A DNA stretch of 5,284 nt from contig JAICEG010000358.1 of assembly GCA_025924295.1 (NCBI GenBank), positions 1 to 5,284 on the forward strand. Reading direction: 5' to 3'. This DNA is from Vicinamibacteria bacterium (GTDB taxonomy: Bacteria > Acidobacteriota > Vicinamibacteria > Vicinamibacterales > UBA2999). This document shows positions 5,020 to 5,284 of the stretch, piece after piece. Position 1 is the stretch's first letter. Each line of letters begins with the position of its first letter. The notes under the pieces were generated by a model. It was not told the DNA's origin, made no database searches, and saw nothing but the letters and a program-made list of their open reading frames with translations. Both the position numbers and the translations under genes were made by a program.

Positions 5020-5284
5020 CTAGAAGTCCCAGCGTGCAGAGAACTTCACGAAGCGCGGCTGAATCACTGTCAACGCGTTCTGCCAGGTCGCGCCGTAGGC
5101 GTTCTGCTGCGTCAGGATCGCGTCCGCGTTGAACGCGTTGTAGAGATCCACGTTCAGATCGAGCCGCCCCTGCCCCAGGTTGAACAACTTCGAGAACCGA
5201 AAGTCGATCTGGTTCAACCGGTCGCCATACATCGTTCCCGGCTCGACGACGTTGACGGTGGACTGGCCGGCGAAGAAAGGACGG
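5020..5284 (-). CDS. TonB-dependent receptor, C-terminal fragment (paralog of the complete receptor)
   Basis: The last 87 codons of a larger gene enter from the window edge and end at TAG (5022-5020); the reading frame begins at 5283. The fragment lacks a start, and the internal Met at 5232 (MYGDRLNQID) is not one. It forms the final beta-strands of an outer-membrane barrel and ends in Trp-Asp-Phe, with the terminal aromatic needed for barrel assembly. It aligns with the end of the neighbouring receptor: GRP, then VN-x3-PG-x2-YGDR-x2-Q-x-D, a D-x-YN-x2-N motif, a Trp, and a Pro-Arg about ten residues before the end. The two are diverged paralogs, probably with different ligands. The frame ends 34 bases before a strong terminator. 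Confidence 0.9.
   Translation of the reverse strand, partial: RPFFAGQSTVNVVEPGTMYGDRLNQIDFRFSKLFNLGQGRLDLNVDLYNAFNADAILTQQNAYGATWQNALTVIQPRFVKFSARWDF

Overview
The window looks like a high-GC Gram-negative bacterium, most likely an Acidobacteriota member of the Vicinamibacteria type. The evidence for this is indirect. There are two neighbouring outer-membrane receptors of the large Oar-like TonB-dependent type with a carboxypeptidase-regulatory-like N-terminus, which are expanded in that phylum. There is also the start of a secreted protein carrying the PRTPxGHPDL signature that I associate with acidobacterial secreted proteins. No rRNA or other taxonomic marker is present, so the phylum is an inference.

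All genes lie on the minus strand and are described here in transcription order. Positions 5284-5020 hold the last 87 residues of a TonB-dependent receptor, followed by a near-perfect intrinsic terminator (4985-4949). A sigma70-like promoter (TTGACA-N17-TAAAAA, 4919-4891) and a good ribosome binding site then lead into a complete 1028-residue paralogous receptor (4799-1713). Its stop codon is followed by three stacked hairpins (1712-1621), the last of which probably terminates transcription.

The next 499 bases (1712-1214) have no credible gene. They contain the hairpins, a short 8-bp tandem repeat, and a promoter whose -10 box sits between the arms of a perfect 10-bp inverted repeat. That promoter probably drives a two-gene unit. 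The first gene is a ring-cleaving, PcpA/MhqO-like VOC-family dioxygenase (1213-149). After a 10-base gap comes a GTG-started secreted protein (138-1) that is cut off by the window edge.

The receptors would import an unknown substrate across the outer membrane. The dioxygenase would open a hydroquinone-type aromatic ring. The operator-like repeat at its promoter suggests the ring-cleavage unit is induced, possibly by a quinone or phenol through an unlinked repressor. Nothing in the sequence directly ties the receptors to the dioxygenase, because terminators separate the three transcription units. I found no mobile element, CRISPR array, tRNA or rRNA. The region is mostly conventional; the regulatory architecture at 1214-1300 is the part most worth following up.
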